Of a DNA stretch of 64,000 nucleotides, positions 45,857 through 55,499 are shown one piece after another (the stretch's first letter is position 1; each line of letters starts with the position of its first letter). The stretch is taken from contig JAUZRX010000081.1 of NCBI GenBank assembly GCA_030949985.1, positions 1 to 64,000 on the forward strand, in the 5' to 3' direction. Position numbers and translations under genes: made by a program. Under the pieces are notes generated by a model. It was given only the letters and a program-made list of their open reading frames with translations. It was not told where the DNA came from and ran no database searches. The stretch is from Acidobacteriota bacterium. Lineage in GTDB: Bacteria; Acidobacteriota; Polarisedimenticolia; J045.

Positions 45857-47806
45857 TCAGGGAGCGCAGGTGCCCGCGGTGTCCTTGATGGTTCGACAAA
45901 TCGTGGACCGGGACGAACGCTCGCTGCCGTCGGCGGCGCTGCCGTGGGAGCCCTCGACGTCGCCGGCGGCATCGTCGGCCACCACCACCAGGCCCACGCC
46001 GCCTCCCGGCGGCGGCCCCGTCCAGGTGCCCGAGGTGCCGATGTCGCAGGTCTCGTCCACCACCACGTAACCGGCAATCTGGGCCAGGTCGTACCAGACG
46101 ATGTGATGGCCGTCCGCCGGGCAGGCCCCCGCGTCCCAGTCGACCGTCAGTTCGCCGCCCGTCGCCTTGATCACGGTGAGCTGGGTCCCGGCGACGCTCC
46201 TGCCGTCGGGCACGGGAGGCGGTGAAGCCGGCGGAGGCTGGTCCTCGAAACGCACCGAGGCGATGAGCTGATTGCCCGCCAGCGAGCTGTTCTTCATGTA
46301 CTGGGCGATCATCCACAACCGGTTGGTATCCAGCGGGTCTTCACCGATGGCGTGGTAGTCGCCGTGGCGACCGGAGGTATTGGCGCGGGTGCCGTCGACC
46401 ACCGCCTCGGCGCCCCGCAGGGTGCCGTCGGCGGCGAAGTTCCAGTAGCGCGCCCCGACGAAGATGTCGGGCCCCGACCACGCGGTGAGCAGGGCGAAGT
46501 CGTCGTCCTCCCGGTCGGGCAGCACGTAGGGCATGAAGGCGTCATACCCGGCCTCGGAGATCTCGTAGGTCTGTTGCCGCACCGCCGGATCGGCGCTCAC
46601 GTCGATCCGGTGCACCCAGCAGGTGATATCGCTGCCGCTGACGGCCTGGGCGGTGAAGAGTTTCCCGCCGCGGTAGTAGACGTTCCACAACTGGGCGTCC
46701 CGGGCGGTGACGCTCGCCCCTCCCGACTGGCGCGCGCTCCCCGGGGCGAAGTACAGCGCGGGCAACGCGACCGATTGGGTGGTCAGGGTCGGCGAAGCGA
46801 AGCGATCACCGCTGAGGCGGAAGAGGTCGAGCGAGGAACCGAAGCTGTTGTTCACGTGCGCCAGGAAGTACTCGTCCCCCGCCACCACGTCGACCACCGT
46901 GGCCGGGCGCAGCACGAAGGGCACCCCCCCGCCGCTCGTACGCACGTCGATCAGGTGGGTGTTGTCCAGGGGCAGGCCGGCATATCCGTCGGCCTTGTCG
47001 TAGATGAAGATCGTCACGTTGCGGAAGTTGTCCCCGCGATCCCACATGTTGGCCGTCAGGTAGACCGCGTTGCGGTCGATGCCGATCGATGCGTAGTCGG
47101 CCCAGTTTCCGGCCTGCCCGTCGTCCGCGTCGATCCAGTAGGTGTTCCACGACCCGGTGGGATCGGCACTCTGCGAGAAGGCGATGTAGATGCGCGAATC
47201 CTGGGCTCCGCCGTTGTCCGCCAGGGCGGTGACGATGAAGCGATCTTCGAAGGGGTCGTAGACCGCCAGGGGATCGAAGCGGGAGAAGCCGGAAGGAATG
47301 CCGAAGAAGGCCCCCAGGCTGGTCGGACCCGAGAGCAGGGTTCCGCTCTTGTCGTACATGGCGATGCGCTGGTTGATCAACACCACCACGTGGTCGCTGC
47401 CCGCTGCCATGACGGGATCCGGCGGATAGAGACCCCCGTGGTAGGGCCCGTCGAAACGCCGGTCGATGGCGGGCGGCGCAGCGTCCCCGGCTGCCCGAAA
47501 GCCGTCGCCGGTCCGGGTCGGCACGAGACGCCGGTCGGCGGAGCCCACTTCCGGGCGCCCGGCCGCCCCACCGCCGGGACCGATCAGGCGATTGGGCACC
47601 GCCTCGGGCACGACATCGACCTCCCCGTCGGCGACCGCCAGTTCGGCGGCCGCCACGGCCCGCAGCCGGGCGGGTTTCGGGCCGTGGTGCACCCTGGCCG
47701 GAGCGGGAGCCGCCCCGGCCAGGGCCCCGGAGACGATCAGCACGCAGCCGACCCACAGCCCTTTCGGGCCGAACCCGGCCCGTCTTCTCGAAGCGCTCGG
47801 TTTCAT
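45857..47806 (-). CDS. Secreted propeller-like protein with shared C-terminal tail domain
   Basis: The 649-residue protein has a signal peptide (about 1-38) followed by a beta-rich region with repeats like FDPLAVYDPFEDRFIVTALAD and IYIAFSQSADPTGSWNTY. This pattern is seen in secreted proteins with a beta-propeller. The final 115 residues (GGELTVDWDAGAC, LVVVADDAAGDVEGSHGSAADG, ending TCAP) align with the end of the large S8 peptidase at 33268-37023. No catalytic motif is seen. It starts at 47806, overlapping the stop of the cyclophilin-like gene by ATGA, so the two are made together. It is probably extracellular. Function unknown. Confidence 0.7.
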   Translation of the reverse strand: MKPSASRRRAGFGPKGLWVGCVLIVSGALAGAAPAPARVHHGPKPARLRAVAAAELAVADGEVDVVPEAVPNRLIGPGGGAAGRPEVGSADRRLVPTRTGDGFRAAGDAAPPAIDRRFDGPYHGGLYPPDPVMAAGSDHVVVLINQRIAMYDKSGTLLSGPTSLGAFFGIPSGFSRFDPLAVYDPFEDRFIVTALADNGGAQDSRIYIAFSQSADPTGSWNTYWIDADDGQAGNWADYASIGIDRNAVYLTANMWDRGDNFRNVTIFIYDKADGYAGLPLDNTHLIDVRTSGGGVPFVLRPATVVDVVAGDEYFLAHVNNSFGSSLDLFRLSGDRFASPTLTTQSVALPALYFAPGSARQSGGASVTARDAQLWNVYYRGGKLFTAQAVSGSDITCWVHRIDVSADPAVRQQTYEISEAGYDAFMPYVLPDREDDDFALLTAWSGPDIFVGARYWNFAADGTLRGAEAVVDGTRANTSGRHGDYHAIGEDPLDTNRLWMIAQYMKNSSLAGNQLIASVRFEDQPPPASPPPVPDGRSVAGTQLTVIKATGGELTVDWDAGACPADGHHIVWYDLAQIAGYVVVDETCDIGTSGTWTGPPPGGGVGLVVVADDAAGDVEGSHGSAADGSERSSRSTICRTIKDTAGTCAP

Positions 47807-48630
47807 CGCGTTTCCTTTCCGTCGCCCGGCAGGGGGACGATCTCTCGCAGGCGGATCGGCCGGAGCGGCACGTGAGACTTGTCGACCTCGAGGCGCTCGA
47901 TGGTTTCGAGCACGTCCCAGCCTCCCACGACCCGGCCGAAGACCGTCGCCCGGCCATCCCGGGCGGGCAAGTCACGGAAGGCCAGCAGGAAGCGCTCGTC
48001 GGCCTCGCCGGGCCAGAGATTGGCGGTGGCCACCGCCCCCCGCTGCACCGGCCAGGGAGAACGGCCCCGCGTGTACTCGAACCCCAGCGCCTCGAGCAGC
48101 CACAGGCGAGAGCGCCCCTCGAGGGCGTCGGTTCCCGCCATGCCTCTTCGCCGCAGGCCCTCGATCAGGGTCTCGAGTCCCAGGGGCACGGCCCGCCCCG
48201 CATCGACCAGGTGCCGGTAGCGAGGGTAGATCTCGAGCTGCCAGAGGTTCTGTCGCGCGGCGGCGTCGCCCAGGCTCCTGCCGCCGAGGCCCATGGCCCG
48301 GGCGTCGATCTCGTCCGGCTGCTCACCGGCGCGCCCGCTGGGACCGGGTCTCGCCCCGCTCTCCGCGCCGGGCCGGCAACCCCAGGTGACCCAGCCCCCG
48401 GCGCGCAGTTCGCAAACCACGGTGCCGCGATAGGACACCGGACCGTCCCCCCCCGCGGCGCCCGCCCGCGCGAGAAAGCGTTGCACCGTGACCGGCGCCA
48501 CCGCGGGGAAGAGCGCGATCTCCACCGGCCCCAGCGACGTGCGCAGGACGACGCGCGGGTCTTCCCCCTGGCTGAATCCGGGAGCCGGGAGCAAGGCGAC
48601 GAACAGCAGCAACAGGCCTCGAATCATCAT
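47803..48630 (-). CDS. Cyclophilin-type peptidyl-prolyl isomerase-like protein, exported
   Basis: The 275-residue protein has a signal peptide (about 1-21). It then has cyclophilin-like strands: VVLRTSLGPVEIALFPAVAPVTVQRFL at the start and ATVFGRVVGGWDVLETIERLEVD at the end, both standard in PPIases. Between them the usual active-site FHR-iPGF-QGGD is replaced by YRGTVVCELRAGGWVTWGC and an insertion of about 80 residues (residues about 85-175). The catalytic Arg is therefore uncertain and the protein may have lost isomerase activity. It could still bind proline-rich clients in the periplasm. It is coupled by ATGA to the secreted protein downstream, perhaps as its dedicated chaperone. Confidence 0.65.
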   Translation of the reverse strand: MMIRGLLLLFVALLPAPGFSQGEDPRVVLRTSLGPVEIALFPAVAPVTVQRFLARAGAAGGDGPVSYRGTVVCELRAGGWVTWGCRPGAESGARPGPSGRAGEQPDEIDARAMGLGGRSLGDAAARQNLWQLEIYPRYRHLVDAGRAVPLGLETLIEGLRRRGMAGTDALEGRSRLWLLEALGFEYTRGRSPWPVQRGAVATANLWPGEADERFLLAFRDLPARDGRATVFGRVVGGWDVLETIERLEVDKSHVPLRPIRLREIVPLPGDGKETR

Positions 48631-48783
48631 CGGGCGGGGGGCTTACCTTGTCGTGATTCCGCACGAGCGCGTCGAGCCGGTAATGTACGAGGTGCATTCC
48701 ACCCCGGCCACAATCTTGTGCCCCGGGGTCGATGAACACTCGGGGCCACTTGCTGTAGGCTGGCCCGACTCCAAGGAGCGCCC

Positions 48784-50352
48784 GTGAGCACCTCTTCCCC
48801 GTCGATCTGGAAACGATTTCCCCGGGCCTTTTGGGCCGCCAACACCATGGAGATCTTCGAGCGCATGGGTTGGTACGGCTTCTACGCCGTCTCCTCGCTC
48901 TACCTCACCGGAGCCGTGGCCGACGGGGGGCTGGGCCTGAGCTCCCAGGACCGGGGCGTGATCCAGGCCCTGGTGACCTTCTTCCTCTACCTCTTCCCGG
49001 CCTTCTTCGGCGCGCTGGCCGACCGCTACGGCTACCGGCGGATGTTCCTCGCCTCCTGCGCGGTGATGATCCCGGCCTACCTGCTGCTGGGCCATCCCCG
49101 CACCTTCTGGACGTTTTTCGCGGTCTACATGCTCGTGGCCATCGGCCACGGGATGTTCAAGCCCGTGGTCATCGGCACCGTGGCACGCACCACCGACGCC
49201 ACCACGGGCACCCTCGGCTTCGGCATCTTCTACATGATGGTGAACATCGGCGGTTTTCTCGGGCCCATCGCGGCGGGCGTCGTGCGGGGCTGGAGCTGGC
49301 GCTACGTCTTCTACGCCTCGGCGGGATGGATCGTCCTGCTGGGGCTGACCTGCCTGCTCTTCTACCGCGAGCCGGAGGGCCGCCAGGCGGGCGCCGGCCA
49401 TCACAGCCTGGGCCGGGTGGTCGCCGACATGATCGCGGTGATCGGCAACTTCCGCTTCTTTCTGCTGGTGGCCGGAGAGATGCTGATCCTGGTGCTCGGA
49501 GCCAAGTGGCTCGAGCCGGGCACCTTCCTCGGCCTGGCCGCGGCGTGGCTGCTGCTCAACCTGGGCTGGGACGCCCTGTTGCGCGCCCGGGGGATCGGCG
49601 GCGGCGGCCCGTTGACCCGCCCGATGGAGGTCGGCGAAGGACGCTACCTGGTCTTCCTGCTGCTGATGGCCGGGTTCTGGACCTCCTTCAACCAGATCTT
49701 CATGACCCTCCCCGAGTACATCCGTGACTACGTGGACACCTCCGACCTGGTGGGCGCCTTCGGCCCCCTCGGCCGGTGGATCATGGAAGCCTTCCACAAC
49801 GACTTCTTCCTCTCCCTCGGCATCGACTCGAGCACCTGGGCCCGGGGCGTGCTCGAACACGGACAGATCAAGCCCGAGCACCTGATCAACCTCAACGCCC
49901 TGGGCATCATCCTCGGCCAGGTGGCCATCTCTTACCTGGCGCGCAACCTCCGGCCGTTCACCACCATCATCAGCGGTGTGCTGATCACGGCGATTTCCTT
50001 CCTGGTCTACCTCGGCGGCGCGGGCGGCTTCTGGATCGTCGTCGGCGTGCTGGTCTTCTCCGTGGGCGAAATGCTGGCCTCGCCGAAAAGCAAGGAGTAT
50101 GCCGGGCGCATCGCCCCGCCGGACAAGGTGGGACTCTACATGGGCTACTTCTACTGGTGCGTGGCCCTGGGCAATCTCTTCGGCGGCCTGCTGTCGGGAG
50201 TGATGTACCAGTACTTCGGCCCCAAGGGTATCGACCGCCCCGGCGTGATGTGGCTCGCCTTCGCCGCCCTGGCCCTGGTCAGTACGGTGGCCCTCGCGGT
50301 TTACAATGCCTGGCTGCAGCGGCAGGACGCCGCCACCCGACGAGAGCCATGA
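48784..50352 (+). CDS. Major facilitator superfamily transporter, POT-like
   Basis: The 522-residue protein has 12-14 predicted helices. MEIFERMGWYGFYAVSSLYL resembles the E..ER..YYG opening of proton-dependent oligopeptide transporters, and FGALADRYGYRRMFLASC is the MFS loop. IFYMMVNIGGFLGP matches the POT family FYLxxNxG helix. It therefore probably imports di- or tripeptides with protons, fitting the peptidases nearby, though substrate is not proven. The start is GTG 48784 with AAGGAG upstream. It ends with ATGA overlap onto the acyltransferase gene. Confidence 0.82.
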   Translation: MSTSSPSIWKRFPRAFWAANTMEIFERMGWYGFYAVSSLYLTGAVADGGLGLSSQDRGVIQALVTFFLYLFPAFFGALADRYGYRRMFLASCAVMIPAYLLLGHPRTFWTFFAVYMLVAIGHGMFKPVVIGTVARTTDATTGTLGFGIFYMMVNIGGFLGPIAAGVVRGWSWRYVFYASAGWIVLLGLTCLLFYREPEGRQAGAGHHSLGRVVADMIAVIGNFRFFLLVAGEMLILVLGAKWLEPGTFLGLAAAWLLLNLGWDALLRARGIGGGGPLTRPMEVGEGRYLVFLLLMAGFWTSFNQIFMTLPEYIRDYVDTSDLVGAFGPLGRWIMEAFHNDFFLSLGIDSSTWARGVLEHGQIKPEHLINLNALGIILGQVAISYLARNLRPFTTIISGVLITAISFLVYLGGAGGFWIVVGVLVFSVGEMLASPKSKEYAGRIAPPDKVGLYMGYFYWCVALGNLFGGLLSGVMYQYFGPKGIDRPGVMWLAFAALALVSTVALAVYNAWLQRQDAATRREP

Positions 50353-51101
50353 AATCCCGCATCCGCCTGCTGGGCCACGCCATGTTGCTCGGCTGGTACG
50401 ACCCGCTGCGGGCCGTGCTGACCTGGCGCCGGCCGGTGCCCGTCAACGAGAAGCTCACCCGGGTCTGGGCCCAGTCCCTGACCCGGCGGATCGGCGCCCG
50501 GCTGGTGCCCCTCGAGGGCGCCGAGCTGCTGACCGACCGGCGCTGCCTCTACTTCTTTCCCCATCGCAGCTTCGCCGATCTCTTCCTGCACAAGGAAATC
50601 ACCCGGGGGCTGGGGGCGACCCTTTCCCGGGCGGGGATGGGGGTGGCCTTCCCCCTGACCTGGCTGACCACCCGTACCGACCGCTCGACGTGGTTCTTCC
50701 GCAGGGACAAGCGGCGGGGGGTGCGCGCGTTCTTCGAGTGGCTCGACCGGGAGTTCGACCTCTGCCCCCTCAACGGCCTGATCGTCTATCCGGAGGGAAC
50801 CCGCAACCGGAGCGAGCAGCCCCTGCCGCTGAAGGGAGGCATGATCCACTATGCCTTCTCCCGCGGGTTGCCGATCCAGGTCATCGCCACCCACCGCACC
50901 GAGCGCGTGGTCAACGAGGCGGAGTGGACCTACCACTACGACCAGGCGGTTCCCTACCGGATCGAGCCCCCCATCGACCCCGCCGACTACGAAGACCGGC
51001 GCAGCTTCCACGCGCGGGTGGAGGAGGTTTTCGGCCGGGCCTTCCGGGAAGTCACCGTGGGCCCCCTGCCGGGTGTGGAACCGCCCTCCCCCGACCGCTG
51101 A
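50349..51101 (+). CDS. 1-acyl-glycerol-3-phosphate acyltransferase-like (PlsC family)
   Basis: The 250-residue protein has acyltransferase motif I HRSFAD (His72-x4-Asp77), and motif III YPEGTRNRSE (Glu149). Motif LPLKGGMIHYAF matches the fourth block. These acylate lysophosphatidic acid or related lipids at the inner membrane. It overlaps the POT-like gene by ATGA (50349-50352), so it is made in step with it. The next gene, an ABC exporter ATPase, begins 130 bp later. No signal peptide is visible; a hydrophobic N-terminal helix is weak. It could act on another lysolipid acceptor. Confidence 0.85.
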   Translation: MKSRIRLLGHAMLLGWYDPLRAVLTWRRPVPVNEKLTRVWAQSLTRRIGARLVPLEGAELLTDRRCLYFFPHRSFADLFLHKEITRGLGATLSRAGMGVAFPLTWLTTRTDRSTWFFRRDKRRGVRAFFEWLDREFDLCPLNGLIVYPEGTRNRSEQPLPLKGGMIHYAFSRGLPIQVIATHRTERVVNEAEWTYHYDQAVPYRIEPPIDPADYEDRRSFHARVEEVFGRAFREVTVGPLPGVEPPSPDR

Positions 51102-51231
51102 GCGCCGCCCGCCGACCGCTGGCGCGGCCCGCGGCGCGACCTGCAAGGCCGCGCGATGTGAAGCGTATCGGGCGGGTATGATGCAGACGCGAGTCGGCGG
51201 GCCCGACCCGCCGCGAAGAGGAGAAGCCCAG

Positions 51232-52212
51232 GTGCAAGAGGCAATCCTGCTGGAAGGCATCCGCAAGACCTTCGGCGAGAAGGTAGCGGTGGACGACTTC
51301 GACCTGGTGGTTCCCCAGGGCCGGCTCTACGGCTTCATCGGCCCCAACGGCGCGGGCAAGACCACCACGATCCGCATGATCATGTCGATTCTCTTCGCCG
51401 ACCGCGGTCGCCTGACCGTGCTCGGCCGCCCCTCGGCCCTCGAGGCCAAGGACCGCATCGGCTACCTGCCCGAAGAGCGCGGCGTGTACAAGAAAATGAA
51501 GGTCGCGGCCTTCCTCGAGTTCATCGCCCAGCTCAAGAACGCGCCCCGGCGGGACCTGCGCCGGCGGATCATGGGCTGGCTCGAGCGGGTGGGCCTGGAG
51601 GACGTGGCGAAAAAGAAGTGCGAAGAACTCTCCAAGGGCATGCAGCAGAAGATCCAGCTCCTTTCCTCGATCATCCACGAGCCGGACCTGCTGATCCTCG
51701 ACGAGCCCTTCAGCGGCCTCGACCCGGTGAACATGCGCCTGCTGCGCGACCTGGTGCTCGAGCAACACCGACGGGGCGCGACGGTCATCTTCTCGACCCA
51801 CGTGATGCAGCAGGCCGAACAACTCTGCGAGAACATCGTGATGATCAACAACGGCCGCAAGGTGCTCGACGCGCCCCTGGAAGAGATCCGCAGGCGGTTC
51901 GATCCCCGCGCGCTGATCCTCGAGCCGCTCGAGGCCGACGCCGACCTGGCGCCGGTACAGGAACTGTCCTGTGTCGAGCGGGTAAAGCCCTCTCCCCAGG
52001 GCGTGGAGATCGGGCTGACGGAGGGCACCGACCCCTCCGCCGCCATCGCCGCCATCGCCGGGACGCTGCCGGTGGCCCGGGTGGAGATCCACCGGCCCAC
52101 CCTCGAGGAAATCTTCATCGAGATCGTCACCGGTGACCGCCATGCCTCCGATGAGCGGGCGCGGACCCTTCGCGCCGCCCTGCAGGACCCGGACCGGGGA
52201 GGTGTCCGATGA
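51232..52212 (+). CDS. ABC transporter ATP-binding protein (NatA-like)
   Basis: The 326-residue protein has Walker A FIGPNGAGKTTTIRM, signature LSKGMQQKIQL, Walker B LLILDEPFSGLDP and the H-loop STHVMQQAE. The length and the C-terminal domain of about 100 residues fit NatA-type subunits of Na+- or drug-exporting ABC systems (DUF4162-like). GTG 51232, with GAGGAG ahead, is chosen since the conserved start IRKTFGEKVAVDDF begins shortly after; an ATG at 51178 is the alternative. It overlaps the permease gene by ATGA (52209-52212), so the two form one transporter. Confidence 0.9.
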   Translation: MQEAILLEGIRKTFGEKVAVDDFDLVVPQGRLYGFIGPNGAGKTTTIRMIMSILFADRGRLTVLGRPSALEAKDRIGYLPEERGVYKKMKVAAFLEFIAQLKNAPRRDLRRRIMGWLERVGLEDVAKKKCEELSKGMQQKIQLLSSIIHEPDLLILDEPFSGLDPVNMRLLRDLVLEQHRRGATVIFSTHVMQQAEQLCENIVMINNGRKVLDAPLEEIRRRFDPRALILEPLEADADLAPVQELSCVERVKPSPQGVEIGLTEGTDPSAAIAAIAGTLPVARVEIHRPTLEEIFIEIVTGDRHASDERARTLRAALQDPDRGGVR

Positions 52213-53606
52213 AGATCTCGCGCGTTCTCTGCATCGCCCGCCGGGAATTCATCGCCACCGTGCTGACCAAGGGCTTTCTGATCGGCGTGCTCGTGGTGCC
52301 GGTGATCGTGTTGACGATGGTCGTGGTGATGCCGCTCCTGATCAACGAAGAGGCCCCCGGCGTCGAAGGCGAGGTGGCGGTGATCGACCCCACAGGCGCC
52401 GTCGTGCCGGGCCTGGGCGACTATCTCGCGCCGGAGGCCATCGCCGCCCGCCGCAGCGAAGAGACCGCCGCCGTCGCTGACGAACTCGCCGACCGCGCCC
52501 GAATGGCCGAAAACGACGCCGTCGGGGAGGCCATCGACCAGGCGGTCCAAAAGAGTCTCGGCGAGGTGCCCCTGTTCCACGTCACCCCGCTCGACCCCCG
52601 CAGCACGGACGTGGAACAGGAAAAGCAGGCCCTGCTGACCGACACCCCGGGCGCCGTGCGCCGACTGGCCCTGGTGATCCTCGACGATCATGTCATCCGC
52701 GAGAATGCCGACGGAGCATTCGGCTCCTACCGGATCTTCGTGCGGAGCAAACTCGACGACCGGATCGTCGACGAGATCCGTTCCGGCCTCCGGCGCTCGA
52801 TCATCGAGGCCCGCATCGAAACCCACGGGATGGACCCGGAGTTGATCAACCGGCTGACCCGCGTCGAGCGGGTCGCCGCCACCGCGGTCACCGCCTCGGG
52901 CGAGAAGACGTCCAACGAGGTGCTCAACATCCTGGTGCCCATGGGCTTCATGGGACTGCTGTTGATCTCCGTGATGACCGGCAGCCAGGGCCTGCTGACC
53001 TCCACCATCGAGGAGAAGTCCAACCGCGTGGTGGAGGTGCTGCTCTCGGCGGTCTCACCCATGGAACTGATGAGCGGCAAGATTCTCGGCCAGATGGGCG
53101 TCGGCCTGTTGATGCTGCTGATCTATGCCGGCATGGGCATTTTCGGCCTCTCCGCCTTCGCGGTGCTGGGCCTGATCGATCCCCTGCTCTTCGTCTTCCT
53201 GATCATCTTCTACTTCATCGCCTACTCGACCCTCGCCGCGCTGATGGGAGCCATCGGGGCGGCGGTCAACGAGTTGCGGGAAGCCCAATCCCTGATGACG
53301 CCCGTGATGCTGATCGTGATGATTCCCTGGCTGCTGTGGATGCCCATCAGCCGGGATCCCAACTCCGTCTTCGCCACGACGCTCAGCTTCATCCCGCCGA
53401 TCAACACCTTCGTGATCCTGATCCGCATGGCTTCCACGGCTCCCCCGCCCCTGTGGCAGGTGCTGCTCTCGGTGCTGGTGGGCATCGGCGGTGTCTACGT
53501 GGCGCTCAGGATGGCGGCCAAGGTTTTCCGCATCGGGCTGCTGATGTACGGCAAGCCGCCGAGTTTCAAGACCCTGCTGCAGTGGATCCGGATGGCGGAC
53601 GCGTAG
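52209..53606 (+). CDS. ABC transporter permease (NatB/ABC-2 type)
   Basis: The 465-residue protein has a first helix (residues about 22-42), a large periplasmic domain (residues about 43-235) and then five helices from about 238. EEKSNRVVEVLLSAVSPMELMSGKILGQ is the conserved ABC-2/NatB segment. The architecture (one helix, large loop, cluster of helices) fits the family. It pairs with the preceding ATPase gene (ATGA overlap) to export sodium, drugs or lipids. The substrate is unknown. It ends 12 bp before the convergent fabI gene. Confidence 0.9.
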   Translation: MKISRVLCIARREFIATVLTKGFLIGVLVVPVIVLTMVVVMPLLINEEAPGVEGEVAVIDPTGAVVPGLGDYLAPEAIAARRSEETAAVADELADRARMAENDAVGEAIDQAVQKSLGEVPLFHVTPLDPRSTDVEQEKQALLTDTPGAVRRLALVILDDHVIRENADGAFGSYRIFVRSKLDDRIVDEIRSGLRRSIIEARIETHGMDPELINRLTRVERVAATAVTASGEKTSNEVLNILVPMGFMGLLLISVMTGSQGLLTSTIEEKSNRVVEVLLSAVSPMELMSGKILGQMGVGLLMLLIYAGMGIFGLSAFAVLGLIDPLLFVFLIIFYFIAYSTLAALMGAIGAAVNELREAQSLMTPVMLIVMIPWLLWMPISRDPNSVFATTLSFIPPINTFVILIRMASTAPPPLWQVLLSVLVGIGGVYVALRMAAKVFRIGLLMYGKPPSFKTLLQWIRMADA

Positions 53607-53618
53607 CGCCCGCGCCGA

Positions 53619-54407
53619 TCAGAAGCCGACGAAGTTGGCGCCGCAATCGACGAAATGGTTCTCACCGGTCACGCCGGAGGCCAGGTCGGAGACCAGGTAC
53701 ACGGCCGCGCCCCCCACCTCTTCTCCCCGCACGTTGCGCTGCAGGGGCGAGCGCCGGGCGTCGTGGTTGAGCATGTTGCGAAACCCCTTGATCGCCGAGG
53801 AGGCCAGCGTGCGCAGGGGGCCGCCGGAAATGCTGTTGACCCGGATGTTGTCGGGCCCCAGGTCCTGCGCCAGGTAGCGCACGCTGCTTTCGAGGGCCGC
53901 CTTGGCCACGCCCATGGCGTTGTACCCGGGAACGGCGCGCTGGGCGCCCAGGTAGGTCATGGCCAGGATCGACCCGCCACCGCCGGCCTTCATCTGTTCG
54001 CGGGCATGGCGGGCCATGGACACCAGCGAGAACACCGACACGTCCATCGCCTGCAGGAAACTCTCACGCGGCGTGTCGATGAAGTTGCCGGGCCGAAGAT
54101 AGTCCTTGTCGGCGAAGGCGATCGAGTGAATGACAAAATCGAGACGCTCGTGGTCCTTCCGGTAGGCCTCGAAGATCGCCTGGAGGTTGCCGGGCTGCGA
54201 ACAGTCGCAGGGGTGGATCCACTCTTCCTTCAGCTCGAGGGCCTCGATCGCCAGCCGCGCCCGGGCTTCCATTTTCTCCCCCGGAAACACGCCGAAAGCG
54301 CAGTGCGCCCCGTGGTCGATCAGCGCCTTGGCGATGTGCCAGCCATAGGACCGCTCGTTGGCCACGCCAAAAACGATCCCTTGCTTACCCTGGAGTAAGT
54401 TGCTCAT
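53619..54407 (-). CDS. fabI: Enoyl-[acyl-carrier-protein] reductase
   Basis: The 262-residue SDR-fold enzyme matches FabI: GVANERSYGWHIAKAL (NADH binding), MTYLGAQRAVPGYNAMGVAK with Tyr152, Tyr162 and Lys169 equal in spacing to E. coli Tyr146, Tyr156 and Lys163, and RVNSISGGPLRTLAS. FabI performs the final reduction in fatty acid elongation. It is the target of triclosan and isoniazid-like drugs. The C terminus ends normally. GAGGTGAGACG precedes the ATG. It sits alone between the ABC permease (convergent) and a sigma factor gene 54 bp upstream on the same strand. Confidence 0.97.
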   Translation of the reverse strand: MSNLLQGKQGIVFGVANERSYGWHIAKALIDHGAHCAFGVFPGEKMEARARLAIEALELKEEWIHPCDCSQPGNLQAIFEAYRKDHERLDFVIHSIAFADKDYLRPGNFIDTPRESFLQAMDVSVFSLVSMARHAREQMKAGGGGSILAMTYLGAQRAVPGYNAMGVAKAALESSVRYLAQDLGPDNIRVNSISGGPLRTLASSAIKGFRNMLNHDARRSPLQRNVRGEEVGGAAVYLVSDLASGVTGENHFVDCGANFVGF

Positions 54408-54461
54408 CGTCTCACCTCTGTCGGGTCGTCGGGCCCCGGGCCCCCGGAGATGGACGTGAAG

Positions 54462-55358
54462 CTACAAGATTGCCCGGTGCTTGGCAAACACGCCCCCGGG
54501 CCGGTTCCGCCGGCCGCAGGACGGCGCCGCCGGGCGCGGGGCGGGACTCAGGAGTCGCCGGAGGCGGGCGCGGGTCTGCATCTCGATCTGGCGGACCCGT
54601 TCCCGGGAACAGCCCAGGCATCGCCCGATCTCCTCCAGCGTCATCACCTGCGCTCCGCCCAGTCCGTAGCGATGCTGGAGAATGAACCGCTCCTTGGAGG
54701 GAAGCCTGCCGATCGCCCGATCGAGCCGCGCCATTCTCTCGCGCAGCAGTACCTGCTGCTCGGCATCGGGCCGCTCCTCGTCGACCAGGCGATCCTCCAT
54801 CGAGGGGCCGTCCTCGTCCTCCCAGCGGCCGGAGAGAGACAACTCGCCATGGCCCTGGGTCTGTTCCGCCTGCTCGACCTCCCGCCAGGTGAGTTCGGTC
54901 CGCTCGATCAGTTCCTCGTCGGTGGGAGTCCGGCCGAGAGCGGCGGTCATCTCACGCCGGATCTCCCGTACCTTGCGTTCGATCCGGTGGCGGTACTCCG
55001 GGGTCCGGACCAGGGGATGGTCCCGCAGCACCCGCAACATGGCCTTGCGGATCCACCAGACGGCATACGTCAAGAAGGTCGTTCCCCGCTCCGGATCGTA
55101 GCGCAGCGCGGCTTCCATCAGGGCCAGGTTGCCCTCGTTGATCAGGTCGAGGCTCGACACACCCCGGCGGCTGTAGAAGCGCGAGAGGCTCACGACGAAG
55201 GGAAGGTTCGCCGAGACCAGCGTCGCCAGGGCCTCGTCGTCACCCTGCTGGGCGCGGCGGGCCAGTTCCTTCTCGCCGTCGCGATCGACTCTCGGGCAGC
55301 CACGGAGATCCTGGAGATAGAGGCTGAAGAGCATGTTTTGCCGGCCGTAGGTCGCCAT
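54462..55358 (-). CDS. RNA polymerase sigma factor, sigma-70 family
   Basis: The 298-residue factor has region 1.2 (YLQDLRGCPRVDRDGEKELAR), region 2 (residues about 38-108: NLPFVVSLSRFYSRRG, DLINEGNLALMEAA, FLTYAVWWIRKAML), region 3 (GRTPTDEELIERTELTWREV) and region 4 (TLEEIGRCLGCSRERVRQIEMQTRARL). It belongs to the RpoH/SigA-like group 2-3 alternative factors. It resembles the factor at 24494-25348 but has region 1.2. The C-terminal 25 residues are a basic, proline-rich extension. GGGAGG precedes the ATG at 55358. It could drive fabI in a shared transcript. Confidence 0.92.
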   Translation of the reverse strand: MATYGRQNMLFSLYLQDLRGCPRVDRDGEKELARRAQQGDDEALATLVSANLPFVVSLSRFYSRRGVSSLDLINEGNLALMEAALRYDPERGTTFLTYAVWWIRKAMLRVLRDHPLVRTPEYRHRIERKVREIRREMTAALGRTPTDEELIERTELTWREVEQAEQTQGHGELSLSGRWEDEDGPSMEDRLVDEERPDAEQQVLLRERMARLDRAIGRLPSKERFILQHRYGLGGAQVMTLEEIGRCLGCSRERVRQIEMQTRARLRRLLSPAPRPAAPSCGRRNRPGGVFAKHRAIL

Positions 55359-55499
55359 GGTGCGTCCCTCCCAGTGTTCGTTCCGAGGATAGGACGGGCT
55401 CCTACCAACCGCGTGACGGGGGGGTCACAAGCCTGAAAACCGCTTCCGGCGGAGCCGCGGTCGAGGCGCTATCGCCCACGCGTGGCGGGCCGGGGCGCC

